Assembly: GCF_000165505.1 (NCBI RefSeq)
Contig: NC_014632.1
Span: 1,178,001-1,242,000 of the forward strand
DNA length: 64,000 nucleotides
Direction of reading: 5' to 3'
Source: Ilyobacter polytropus DSM 2926
Lineage (GTDB): Bacteria; Fusobacteriota; Fusobacteriia; Fusobacteriales; Fusobacteriaceae
Both the position numbers and the translations under genes were made by a program. The notes beneath the pieces were generated by a model. The model was given only the letters and a program-made list of their open reading frames with translations, was not told the DNA's origin and searched no databases. Shown piece after piece: positions 45,801 through 53,458 of this stretch. Every line of letters begins with the position of its first letter. Within the stretch, counting starts at the first letter, position 1.

Positions 45801-45961
45801 TTGGCCCCTGGATAAACTGCCGATACCTGTATTGTTGGGGGAGCAATTTCCGGATACTGCGCTACTGGAAGAGATTTCATCGTCACAAGTCCAGCAATAA
45901 CTATTACAATTGATATAACTCCTGCAAAAATAGGACGCTTTATAAAGAATTTACTAAACAT
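42803..45961 (-). CDS. RND multidrug efflux transporter, HAE1/AcrB family
   Basis: This 1052-aa inner-membrane pump has twelve transmembrane segments and two large periplasmic loops. Motifs: FIKRPIFAGVISIVIVIAGL at the N-terminus, the proton relay GIVVDDAIIVVENA with paired Asp near 407-408, and GFVPKEDLGYAMI near 562. It pumps hydrophobic drugs or toxic compounds out via the adaptor and channel encoded upstream. Order on the transcript is marR, OMF, MFP, RND. Confidence 0.95.
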   Translation of the reverse strand: MFSKFFIKRPIFAGVISIVIVIAGLVTMKSLPVAQYPEIAPPTIQVSAVYPGANAETISRTVAQPIEGEVNGVENMIYMSSNSSNSGQYSLSVTFEVGTDMDVAQNLVQNRVSQALSSLPEEVQRQGVTTEKRSSNILLFASLTSENSMHDDLFLSNYATLNIKDELSRIKGVGGITVFGAGDYSMRIWLYPDKLKARGLTSTDVVNAVREQNTQVAAGQIGQEPSPVDQDFQFTVNMRGKLNSTEEFENIIVKTTPDGGMIRVRDIARVELGSQSYNISNQLNGQPSAAIAVFLQPEANALKVAEGVKAKLDELSQKFPQGMKANIPFDTTTFVKSSINEVIETLFISVILVFLTILLFLEDWRATLIPTIAIPVSLIGTFAVMAALGVSINTLSLFGLVLAIGIVVDDAIIVVENAVRNIDENNLEPRDAAIKAMEEITGPVIATTLVLLSVFIPTAFLGGITGQLYRQFALTIATATIFSSINALTLSPALCAIFLRPKNPNRKHNIFTRAFNSAFSKTQKGYARILTSVVRRGAIMILAFIILTLGVFWRYDSLPKGFVPKEDLGYAMINVQLPDAASLTRTKAVVDIITKRLEKVEGLENRIAISGYSIMDGAAASNNAAFWLVFKPWEERKKAGLSMDKIMGEVSKSISDIQEARILVFTPPPIRGLGNAGGFQMQVQDRSSAGSANLEKAVQNIVMNANSQSKLTRVYSTYRANVPQLLTVLDRTQAKTLKIPLSNIFNTLQGNLGSTYVNDFNQFGRNYQVRAQASADYRATAEDIKKLEVRNEKGEMVPMGTVLSVEEAVGPQIITRYNMYPSASISGQGAGFTSSGEAMQIMEELAKENLPSSMGFEWTGMSYQEKAAEGNIVFIFGLAVLFVYLVLCAQYESWTLPLTIVLTVPLAVLGTVVALSVRQMDVNVYTQLGIVLLIAMTCKTAILISEFAKEESNSGMSIVESALEASRLRFRPILMTAFTFILGVLPLTYATGAGAESRRSLGTATAGGMLSATLLLIFFVPVFYIIIMGASEKLKNRFKKSEKVKKSEEDIV

Positions 45962-45973
45962 TATTTATTCCTC

Positions 45974-47128
45974 CTAAATAGATTGATTTTCCGTTTTAGG
46001 ACTTTTATTTTCTGAGTTTTCTTCATCTATAGGAGAAACTTCACGTCCTGGATAAGCCATCTGAATTCCTTTTACTATTATCCTATCATTTGGCTTTATT
46101 CCTGATTTTATTACCCTCATTCCGTCTATGAGATCTCCGATCTCAATGTGCCTGTACTCGACAATATTTTCACTGTTTACAGCTAGAAGATAATACCCTT
46201 GCTGGTCTCTTCCGACTATTTGATCTGGTACAAGAAGAGCATTTTTTATGGTTTTTTCGGGTATTTTAATATTGGCAAACATTCCAGGCAAAATACTATT
46301 TTTACTGTTTTCAAAGACCCCTCTTACCTGTATATTACCTGTTTCCGGGTTTACTCTGTTATTTATGTAGTCTATTTTCCCTTTGTGAGAAAAATCTTTA
46401 TTTAATAAGCCTAAGTATATATCAGAAGAATCAGTTTCACCATTTAACAGATCAGAATCTATAATATCTCTTTCATTTACATTGAAATACACGTAGATAG
46501 ACTCATCTTTTATAATAGTTGCAAGGAGAGTATTTTCTCCTGACCCTATTAGATTTCCTGCATCTACAAGATTTCTGTCGATACGTCCGCTTATAGGTGC
46601 ATGTATTGTAGTATAAGACAGATCAAGCTCTGCAGTTTGCACTGCAGCTTTTGCAGATTTTATGGCAGCCTTTGCCACCTCAACATCAGCCCTTGCCTGG
46701 ATAACACTTACTTCACTTACTGCACGCTCTTTATAAGCCATTTCCATTCTCTGAAAAGTTGCTTCAGCAGCATTAAGTTTTGATATTTCTATTGCCAATT
46801 GTGCTTTTGCTTCTCCAAGTTTCGCCTTATAAGGACGCTGATCTATAACAAATAGCAGATCCCCTTTCTTTACAAACGAACCGGGCTTAAACATTACTTT
46901 TTCTAAGTATCCCTCTACTCGTGGTCTTATTTCTACTGAATCCATTGCCTCAGTAATTCCAGTAAATTCCAAATAATTTGTAACATTTTTCTGTATAGGT
47001 TTATTTACTGTCACCTTAGCAGGAGGCGGCGGAGAATAAGTATTTTCTTTTTTACATCCGGTAAAAAGTGTCCCCATAATGAGAAGTGTAAAAATCAGGG
47101 TATAAATTTTTCTGTTTTTAGAATCCAT
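45974..47128 (-). CDS. RND efflux periplasmic adaptor (membrane fusion protein)
   Basis: This 384-aa lipoprotein has lipobox LFTGC at about 21-25 followed by a proline-rich linker. It has the usual adaptor plan: beta-barrel, lipoyl halves (RVEGYLEKVMFKPGSFVKKGDLLF near 70), a helical hairpin (about 105-165), and DLSYTTIHAPISGRID near 168. It ties the inner-membrane pump to the outer-membrane channel. It starts 40 bases after the channel gene and ends 12 bases before the pump gene. Confidence 0.94.
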   Translation of the reverse strand: MDSKNRKIYTLIFTLLIMGTLFTGCKKENTYSPPPPAKVTVNKPIQKNVTNYLEFTGITEAMDSVEIRPRVEGYLEKVMFKPGSFVKKGDLLFVIDQRPYKAKLGEAKAQLAIEISKLNAAEATFQRMEMAYKERAVSEVSVIQARADVEVAKAAIKSAKAAVQTAELDLSYTTIHAPISGRIDRNLVDAGNLIGSGENTLLATIIKDESIYVYFNVNERDIIDSDLLNGETDSSDIYLGLLNKDFSHKGKIDYINNRVNPETGNIQVRGVFENSKNSILPGMFANIKIPEKTIKNALLVPDQIVGRDQQGYYLLAVNSENIVEYRHIEIGDLIDGMRVIKSGIKPNDRIIVKGIQMAYPGREVSPIDEENSENKSPKTENQSI

Positions 47129-47168
47129 ATAAATGCTCCTTTTAAATTGTATTTTTAATATTTAGAAT

Positions 47169-48626
47169 CTATTTTTGATTTTTTACAATAGAATCAGGAT
47201 TCCATCCTCCACCTAGGGCTGCATAAAGACGTACAAAGTCTTCTGCACTGTCTCCTCTAGCTTGGGCTAACCTGTCTTCAGAAGTAAACTGACTTAATTG
47301 TGAATTTAAAACATTTTCAAAATCTACAAGCCCCTGTTTATAGAGGTTAAGAGAAAGCTTTACTGTTTTTTTAGATGCTTCCACTGTCTTTTCTAAATGT
47401 TTTAGACGCATACTGTCTTCTGTATATGCTGTCATTGTATTCTCCGCTTCATTTAGTGCATTAAGTACTATGCTCTCATACTGAAGAGCTTTTTGACGTA
47501 CAATTGCATCCTGCACGTCGATTTGATTCAATATACTTCCCCCGGAAAATATATTCCATCTCAAAGAAGGCCCTATTGAAAAATAATTTCCTCCTGAACT
47601 AAATAAATTTCCACTTGATACTGATTGATATCCAAACGACCCAGAAAGAGAAAACTGCGGATAAAGGTCTGCCTTGGCAATACCTACACGAGCTGTTTCT
47701 ACTGCTAATTGACGCTCTGCACTTCTGATGTCAGGACGTTGTCTCAGAATGTCTGCAGGGACCCCTATAGCCGCATCTGCAGGAGGCACAGGTATTGATT
47801 TTTTTTCAGACATCAACTGGTTTAGTTCTCCAGGATTTCGTCCTAGTAAAACAGCCATGGTGTTTATAGCTTCTGACAACTGTATTCTAAGAGGTGGCAC
47901 AGTAGCTTCAGAACTGGCGAGAGCCTGTTCCGCCTGAGCTACTTCTAGAGCTGTGGCCAACCCATACTTAAATCTTGATTCTGTTATCCTCAAAACTTCT
48001 CTCTGAAGCTCTATATTTGAATTTGAAGCCTCTAGCCTAGCCTGATAAGTTCTTATTTTTATATAGTTAAGGGCTATTCTGGAGTTAATTGATATCCTCA
48101 CATCATTTCTATCTTCCTGAACCACTTCATAATTGGCTTTGGCAGCCTCTATACTCCGCCTCACACGGCCAAAAAGATCTATCTCCCATCCAGCCTCTAA
48201 GCCCAGTGCTTTATAGGTATTTGTAGTTCCTGTATATCCAGCATTTTCACTGGTTTTTTGTCTAAGAAGGTCTCCTTCTACACCTATTGAAGGGTATCTT
48301 TCACCTGTTACCACACCCAACCTAGACCGGTATTCATCTACACGTGCCATAGCTTCTTTTAAGTCTAGGTTACTGACTGATGCTTCTTTTATGAGTTCAT
48401 CTAACATGGGATCATCAAATAATTCCCACCACTGTTCAGACAACCTATTTTCATTATTAAAATTTACTGACTTTTCTCCGTTCCATTTTTCCGGTACTTT
48501 TACCTTTGGCGAGACATAGTCAGGTCCCACAGCAGTACATCCAGTAAAAACCAGTACAGCTGACAAGGTCAAGGCTGCAGGTAATTTTTTTAATCTCAGC
48601 TTTTCTTTTCCCCTCATTCTTTTCAA
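47169..48626 (-). CDS. Outer-membrane efflux channel lipoprotein (NodT/OprM family)
   Basis: This 485-aa TolC-like channel has a lipobox (LVFTGC near residue 25-30) followed by GPDYVSPKVKVPEKW, the usual NodT start. Two OEP domains follow; IGVPADILRQRPDIRSAERQL near 290 is diagnostic. It forms the outer-membrane exit of the pump. Finding the channel gene first in the operon is less usual than the adaptor-first order. Confidence 0.93.
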   Translation of the reverse strand: MKRMRGKEKLRLKKLPAALTLSAVLVFTGCTAVGPDYVSPKVKVPEKWNGEKSVNFNNENRLSEQWWELFDDPMLDELIKEASVSNLDLKEAMARVDEYRSRLGVVTGERYPSIGVEGDLLRQKTSENAGYTGTTNTYKALGLEAGWEIDLFGRVRRSIEAAKANYEVVQEDRNDVRISINSRIALNYIKIRTYQARLEASNSNIELQREVLRITESRFKYGLATALEVAQAEQALASSEATVPPLRIQLSEAINTMAVLLGRNPGELNQLMSEKKSIPVPPADAAIGVPADILRQRPDIRSAERQLAVETARVGIAKADLYPQFSLSGSFGYQSVSSGNLFSSGGNYFSIGPSLRWNIFSGGSILNQIDVQDAIVRQKALQYESIVLNALNEAENTMTAYTEDSMRLKHLEKTVEASKKTVKLSLNLYKQGLVDFENVLNSQLSQFTSEDRLAQARGDSAEDFVRLYAALGGGWNPDSIVKNQK

Positions 48627-48667
48627 CTCCGATATTTTAATTTTTTATCTATTCAAAATTTTTTGAA

Positions 48668-48694
48668 AACTAAATTTAGTTAATTTTTAACTAA
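48668..48694. promoter_or_regulatory. Overlapping palindromes upstream of the efflux operon (probable MarR sites)
   Basis: AACTAAATTTAGTT (48668-48681) is a perfect 14-base palindrome, and TTAGTTA-5-TAACTAA (48676-48694) overlaps it. Both share the TTAGTT/AACTAA half-site with the palindrome upstream of marR at 49156-49170, so the same regulator probably binds both. Confidence 0.65.
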
Positions 48695-48712
48695 CTATTT
48701 TTATAAAAAAAA

Positions 48713-49132
48713 TCAACCAAATAGTTTTATAAATAGTTTTATAAAACTATTCACTTCTTCATCTGTTAGAGAATCAAGTCTTTCCTCTGCAAATTTTTCT
48801 GCTGCCAGTTCTTTTAACTTCACTATTTTTTTGCCTTTTTCAGTAAGCTTTATGTAAAAAACTCTTTTATCTAATTCACTCTGACCCCTGTAAACACATC
48901 CAAGCGTTGTTAGTTTATTGATAATTTCAGTGACTGAAGGCTTTGTTATGTTTAATATTTCTGACAGTTCACTAGATGTCATGTTTGGAGTTTTATCAAT
49001 CAAGGTCAGATAGTGAAATTGTTTTATCTGCATATCATATGAACCTAGTTCTTTAGAAGTTTCTATACTGCACTTAGACAACTCATTATAAAATTTTATT
49101 ATTAGATTTGTTAACTCTTCTTTTTTATACAT
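48713..49132 (-). CDS. MarR-family transcriptional regulator of the efflux operon
   Basis: This protein of about 139 aa has a winged helix-turn-helix (about 40-105). LSEILNITKPSVTEIINKLTTLG is the recognition region and DKRVFYIKLTEKGKKI is the wing. I choose the ATG at 49132 (MYKKEELTN) because AGAGG lies 5-6 bases upstream; an earlier codon at 49189 lies near the predicted transcription start. Such repressors release DNA on binding toxic aromatics. It directly precedes the channel gene on the same strand. Confidence 0.88.
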   Translation of the reverse strand: MYKKEELTNLIIKFYNELSKCSIETSKELGSYDMQIKQFHYLTLIDKTPNMTSSELSEILNITKPSVTEIINKLTTLGCVYRGQSELDKRVFYIKLTEKGKKIVKLKELAAEKFAEERLDSLTDEEVNSFIKLFIKLFG

Positions 49133-49155
49133 AAAAACCTCTTTTGAAAATTTTG

Positions 49156-49208
49156 TTAGTTTCAAACTAAATAAATTAAAGATTATCACTTTTAATTTAG
49201 CATGTCAA
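49156..49208 (-). promoter_or_regulatory. marR promoter and operator
   Basis: On the minus strand, TTGACA (49208-49203) is followed after 17 bases by TAATCT (49185-49180). The palindrome TTAGTTT-C-AAACTAA (49156-49170) covers the first transcribed bases, a position that would block transcription. A repressor encoded by the first gene could thereby control itself and the pump. Confidence 0.7.
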
Positions 49209-49217
49209 ACTTTTTAT

Positions 49218-49258
49218 AAAAAAGGTCCGTAACCTGCCAAACACAGGAAACGAACCCT
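49218..49258 (-). terminator. Probable terminator of ptsG
   Basis: GGTCCGTAACCTG can pair, with three mismatches, with CAGGAAACGAACC, and a minus-strand T6 run follows. It is 23 bases after the ptsG stop. Confidence 0.6.
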
Positions 49259-49280
49259 TAATAATTAATCTTATAAAATT

Positions 49281-50738
49281 TTATTCAACCATTTTCTTTA
49301 TGTCATTTGCAATAAACTGGGCTTTTGCTCCAAATATCGCCTGAACTCCGTTTTTACCAACCTTTAATACTCCAGCTGCCCCTAACTTCTTGAGTTCTTC
49401 TTCATTTACTGTAGCGGTATCTTTCACTTCCACTCTGAGTCTTGTGATACAAGCGTCTGTAGAGACTATATTCTCTTTTCCACCTAGAGCTGATATTACA
49501 AGAACGGCAACTTCATTTTCAGATAATTTTATCTCACTGGCTGCCTCTTCTTCCTCTTCTCTTCCTGGTGTCTTCAAGTTAAACTTCTTGATGAAGAATG
49601 TAAACAGCATATAATAAACTACAAAGTATACTGCCCCTACTACGATAACTAAATACCAAGGTGTTTTATTTGGAAGAACTCCGAAGGAGATAAAGTCGAT
49701 TAACCCTCCTGAGAATGTCATTCCTATTCTTACATTTAACATGTTCATTAGCATAAATGAAGTAGCTGCTAACACACAATGCACTCCGTACAATACCGGT
49801 GCAACAAATAAAAATAAGAACTCAATAGGTTCTGTGATTCCTGTAAGGAAAGATGTAAGTGCTGCAGATAGCAGTATTCCTCCTGCTATTTTTTTCTTAG
49901 ATGGCTTTGCCTGTTTGTACATTGCAAGAGCCGCTCCAGGAAGTCCAAACATCATAAATGCAAACTTTCCTGTCATATATGCTCCTGTGCTTCCAAAACT
50001 AGCCACATTGTCTTGAAGTTTCGCAAAGAATATAACCTGGTCTCCTCTGAATACCTGACCTAAAGAGTTTGTCCACTCTCCAAATTCAAACCAAAACGGA
50101 GAATAGAATATGTGATGAAGACCAAAGGGTATAAGTGCTCTTTCAATTAGTCCAAATACAAATGTTGAGAAGGCTGTTGGATTCTCTCCGATTACTGCAA
50201 GTGAGGCCAATCCAAGTTGAATTGGTTTCCACACATATGGAAATACCAGTCCCACAAAGAAAGATAAAAATGCGGTAGCTATAGGTACAAATCTTTTTCC
50301 AGAGAAAAACCCTAGGTAAGCTGGAAGTTCTATTTTATTAAATCTTTTATAGATCATGGCTCCGATTACCCCTGCAAGGATACCACCAAAGACTCCAGTC
50401 TGAAGTGTCGGTATCCCCATAACCTGTGCAAACGCCTTATTTCCTAGCTCTATCTCTGCTGCCGCACCTGTGGTTACACCCATAACTGTATTCATAATTA
50501 GTAGTGATACTATAGCTGCAAGCCCTGCTACACCATCTCCACCTGCTAGTCCGATAGCAGACCCTACTGCAAAGAGTAATGGTAAATTAGCAAATATTAC
50601 TCCACCTGCAGCTGCCATCAAGGTAGAATTTAATACATTCGGTTGTCCAAAAGCAAGTAATAATCCTGCTGCAGGCAGTATGGCAACCGGTGTCATCAAA
50701 GCTTTACCTATCTTTTGTAGTTGTGCAAATCCTTTCAT
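49281..50738 (-). CDS. ptsG: PTS glucose-type permease, IICB component
   Basis: This 485-aa membrane protein has about ten hydrophobic segments in the IIC part (1-385; the [16 protein letters not shown] signature near 305) and a short IIB domain (about 410-485). The IIB phosphocysteine is in [13 protein letters not shown] near residue 428-440. It takes up and phosphorylates glucose or a close relative such as N-acetylglucosamine. The IIA partner is encoded 9 bases upstream. N-acetylglucosamine or maltose specificity cannot be excluded. Confidence 0.9.
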   Translation of the reverse strand: MKGFAQLQKIGKALMTPVAILPAAGLLLAFGQPNVLNSTLMAAAGGVIFANLPLLFAVGSAIGLAGGDGVAGLAAIVSLLIMNTVMGVTTGAAAEIELGNKAFAQVMGIPTLQTGVFGGILAGVIGAMIYKRFNKIELPAYLGFFSGKRFVPIATAFLSFFVGLVFPYVWKPIQLGLASLAVIGENPTAFSTFVFGLIERALIPFGLHHIFYSPFWFEFGEWTNSLGQVFRGDQVIFFAKLQDNVASFGSTGAYMTGKFAFMMFGLPGAALAMYKQAKPSKKKIAGGILLSAALTSFLTGITEPIEFLFLFVAPVLYGVHCVLAATSFMLMNMLNVRIGMTFSGGLIDFISFGVLPNKTPWYLVIVVGAVYFVVYYMLFTFFIKKFNLKTPGREEEEEAASEIKLSENEVAVLVISALGGKENIVSTDACITRLRVEVKDTATVNEEELKKLGAAGVLKVGKNGVQAIFGAKAQFIANDIKKMVE

Positions 50739-50747
50739 CTTTACCTC

Positions 50748-51248
50748 CTATTTATTTTTCAACTTAACTTTCATTAACAAATCCCCGACTTTTACATCTC
50801 CAGAAGCCACAATTTTTAAGTCTTCTACTTCATCCATTGAATTTATTACTACAGGTGTTATCACAGACTTAGCATTTTCTTTTATAAATTCTAAGTCATA
50901 TTTTACAAGCTCATCTCCCGGTTGAACCTTGGCTCCCGTTTTCCCTACTCTTTGAAAACCTTCTCCACCTAGTTTCACAGTGTCTATCCCAAAATGCACT
51001 ATGAGCTCTAAGCCTTTTTCTGTTTCAAAACTAACAGCATGATTTGTGTCAAATATATCAACTTCTCCTGCGACTGGTGAGTAAACCGATCCTTCACTAG
51101 GATCTATGGCACATCCGTCACCTATCATCTTTTGTGCAAAGGCCTCATCAGGAACCATTGAAATGTCCAAAACCTTACCGTTTAGTGGAGAATAGATCTC
51201 TATCCATTCTTCCTCTTTTTTCTTTTTAAAAAAATCAAATAAACCCAT
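50748..51248 (-). CDS. crr: PTS glucose-type IIA component (first copy)
   Basis: This 166-aa soluble phosphocarrier accepts phosphate from HPr on the histidine of VHFGIDTVKLGG (near residue 90) and passes it to IIB. The second conserved histidine is in TNHAVSFE near 75. Length and fold match IIA-Glc. It shares long identical blocks with the IIA at 52810, such as KMIGDGCAIDPSEGSV. GGAGAG lies about 7 bases before the ATG. It heads the crr-ptsG pair. Confidence 0.93.
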   Translation of the reverse strand: MGLFDFFKKKKEEEWIEIYSPLNGKVLDISMVPDEAFAQKMIGDGCAIDPSEGSVYSPVAGEVDIFDTNHAVSFETEKGLELIVHFGIDTVKLGGEGFQRVGKTGAKVQPGDELVKYDLEFIKENAKSVITPVVINSMDEVEDLKIVASGDVKVGDLLMKVKLKNK

Positions 51249-51636
51249 ATTGACTCTCCTTTCTTCGTTTTTAAATTTATTTTCAAAAATATTATCTACA
51301 ACTTATGTTCTATACAATATTAAGTATTCATTCAAATAAAATAAAAATATTTTTCTAAAAATTTGATCTAGTTTTTTGAGCCATTTTTTTGTTCCTGTTT
51401 TGAAGTTTGTTTTATATTTGCTTTATATGTTTCATTTTGATCTTTATTATCCTTATTTCGTTATACTAACATAATATCCCCCAAAAGATTTTTTGTCAAT
51501 ATTTTTTTCAAAAAAAATGAGCCTTTTTTCAAAATTTTGATTTATTAAAAATAATAATACTATATTCGTATATTTGACTTTTTTTAATAAAAATAGTAGT
51601 ATCATAGTAAGTTTTATAAAGGAAAGGGGTATAGTT
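51249..51636. other. Divergent AT-rich region between crr-ptsG and the DDE-like gene
   Basis: This 388-base region is very AT-rich. It holds the plus-strand promoter at 51574-51602 and, near 51404-51430, two imperfect tandem units (TTGTTTTATAT, TTGCTTTATATG). I see no antiterminator-type RNA hairpin and no recognisable control site for the PTS genes. Several small frames on either strand lack ribosome sites. Confidence 0.5.
51574..51602 (+). promoter_or_regulatory. Promoter of the DDE transposase-like gene
   Basis: TTGACT and TAGTAT are separated by 17 bases, 34 bases before the TTG start with its AAGGGG site. Confidence 0.6.
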
Positions 51637-52777
51637 TTGGGAACTAAAAAGGGACTTTCTAAAGAAAGATATAAGATCATAGAGCCTTTTTTTAAAAAAA
51701 GAAAAAAAGCTCAAAGATATTGAAAATGAAAAAAATATATCCTATGCCACGTTGAAAAGATGGGTAAAAGCATACAAAGAGAACGGTATAGAAGGGCTCA
51801 TAAAAAAAGAAAGAAAAGATAAGAATCAGTATAGAAGCCTTGATGAAAAAACCTATGAGTTTATTAAAGAATCTTATGAAAAAAATCCAGATATTAAAAT
51901 AAGCAGCCTTTATGAGAAATGCTGTAAATTTATAAAAACTTTTAGTGATAACACCATAAGTTACCATACTGTTTACAGAGCTGTAAACAATCTAGATGAT
52001 TTTGTAAAAAATCACGCCTCCATAAACATAGAAAAAATAAAAAAGAAACACCAGGCCTATAGAATTGTTCAGACACCTTTAAACATAAATATAAGAGATT
52101 TTCGACAAAATTCCATAAAAAAACCTTATCTTTATCTGATTTATGATATATCTACTAATGATATCTTAAATTATTACCTCAGTTTTACCAAATTAGATCT
52201 CAAAAAATCCGCCGCCTTTTTAAGAGACACAATCATAAAAAATTATAAGCCCAATGAAAATTTCTTTATAAAGCCTCAAAATCTTTTGATCGACTCTTTT
52301 GAAATAAAAAACAAAAGAAAGATAGAACAGATAAAAGAAATATTGGATATAAAAATAGAAAATTATTATGAACCAAATAAAGATATGGAAAAATTTATCA
52401 ATTTTCTCAAATCAGATTTAAAAAATCTTTTGAAAGAAACTCATTTTACAAACTCTTTACATGATTTAGATAAGATTTTGTACTCTTATATTTTTATGAA
52501 TAATATCAAAAATTTGAATGATGAAAGCCCCTTTTCTTCTTCAGGAATATTAAAAGATATTGATAAATTAGATATTTTGTTGGGAAGTGCTAAAAGAAAA
52601 GTTCAGGAATACGGGATAAGATTCAGAAATGGAATATATCGAAATCCAGATTTAAAACAACATACGGGAAATATTCTGGATATAAAATACAATGTCAACG
52701 ACCTAAAAGAAATAAAGGTTTATTTTAAGGGATTTTTTTTATGTATGGCGTATCTTTCTGCTAATGAAAATTTCTAA
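51637..52777 (+). CDS. Transposase-like protein with HTH and DDE core, reading frame disrupted near its start
   Basis: Translation from the TTG at 51637 (AAGGGG 7 bases upstream) gives GTKKGLSKERYKIIEPFF and then stops at 51721. One base further on, in the +1 frame, it continues as KKLKDIENEKNISYATLKRWVKA and runs 341 aa from 51752 to the stop at 52777. Together they make a helix-turn-helix followed by an integrase-like core. Candidate acidic residues are in LIYDISTND, LLIDSFEIK and DMEKFINFLKSDL, in DDE order. The break lies in a T7-A7-G-A7 tract (51687-51708). No terminal inverted repeats are visible around it. It may be a decayed insertion-sequence gene or a domesticated protein made by slippage. 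Confidence 0.65.
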
Positions 52778-52783
52778 TAACAG

Positions 52784-52811
52784 AAAAAGGTCGCTCATGC
52801 GACCTTTTTTT
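52784..52811. terminator. Bidirectional terminator between the DDE-like gene and the second crr
   Basis: AAAAAGGTCGC-TCAT-GCGACCTTTTTT, a symmetrical hairpin in a convergent gap; its 3' end touches the stop of the second crr. Confidence 0.9.
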
Positions 52812-53331
52812 ATTGACTTTCTTTGACATTGTTTTTTTTCATTTTTATCTTCATAAGAAGGTCTCCTGCCTTTATCTCTCCCCTTGCTAAAACCTCTATA
52901 CTCTCCACATCATCCATAGAGGTTATTATTATAGGGCTTATGGCTGACTTGGCATTCTCCCTTATGAAATCTAAGTCGTACTTTACAAGTTCATCTCCTA
53001 TGTGAACAAGACTCCCAGGTTCTCCCAACCTTTCAAATCCCTCGCCGCCAAGATCCACCGTATCTATCCCTAGATGTACTATGATCTCTAAGCCGTTTTC
53101 CATCTCAAAGGTCACTGCATGATTAGTGTCAAAAATATCCACCTCTCCCTCTACAGGTGCAAAGACAGAGCCTTCAGAAGGATCTATGGCACATCCGTCT
53201 CCTATCATCTTTTTTGAAAAAGCTTCATCTGGAACATCTTCTAGATCCATAACTTTCCCACTTATAGGAGAATATATTTTTACATATTCACAATTTTTCC
53301 TGTTCTTTTTTAATAGTCCAAATAATCCCAT
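52810..53331 (-). CDS. crr: PTS glucose-type IIA component (second copy)
   Basis: This protein of about 173 aa is clearly paralogous to the IIA at 50748. Its phosphorylatable histidine is in VHLGIDTVDLGG and the second histidine in TNHAVTFE. There is no permease gene next to it, so it may serve other IIBC proteins or act as a signalling phosphocarrier. ATG 53331 (MGLFGLLKK) is aligned with the start of the first copy and is preferred to the GTG at 53340. The two copies flank the DDE-like gene but are not arranged as exact duplications. Confidence 0.92.
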   Translation of the reverse strand: MGLFGLLKKNRKNCEYVKIYSPISGKVMDLEDVPDEAFSKKMIGDGCAIDPSEGSVFAPVEGEVDIFDTNHAVTFEMENGLEIIVHLGIDTVDLGGEGFERLGEPGSLVHIGDELVKYDLDFIRENAKSAISPIIITSMDDVESIEVLARGEIKAGDLLMKIKMKKNNVKESQ

Positions 53332-53420
53332 CAAATTCACCCCATCTGTCCTCTATTGTTATTATATTAACCCAAGCTCACAATAAAAACAACCTTACAA
53401 AGCCTTTTTATTTATCCATT

Positions 53421-53450
53421 AAAATACCGGGATGCACTAGCACCCCGGTA
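53421..53450 (-). terminator. Terminator of nrdJ
   Basis: TACCGGG / CCCGGTA stem with inner GCA/TGC pairs and a minus-strand TTTT tail, 8 bases beyond the nrdJ stop. Confidence 0.8.
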
Positions 53451-53458
53451 TTTATAAT

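Noticed and set aside
51687-51708. Programmed -1 frameshift on A-AAA-AAA-G in the DDE-like gene
   Set aside because: The downstream frame is +1 relative to the start frame, so a -1 shift gives the wrong frame. Transcript slippage or a real indel remain possible.
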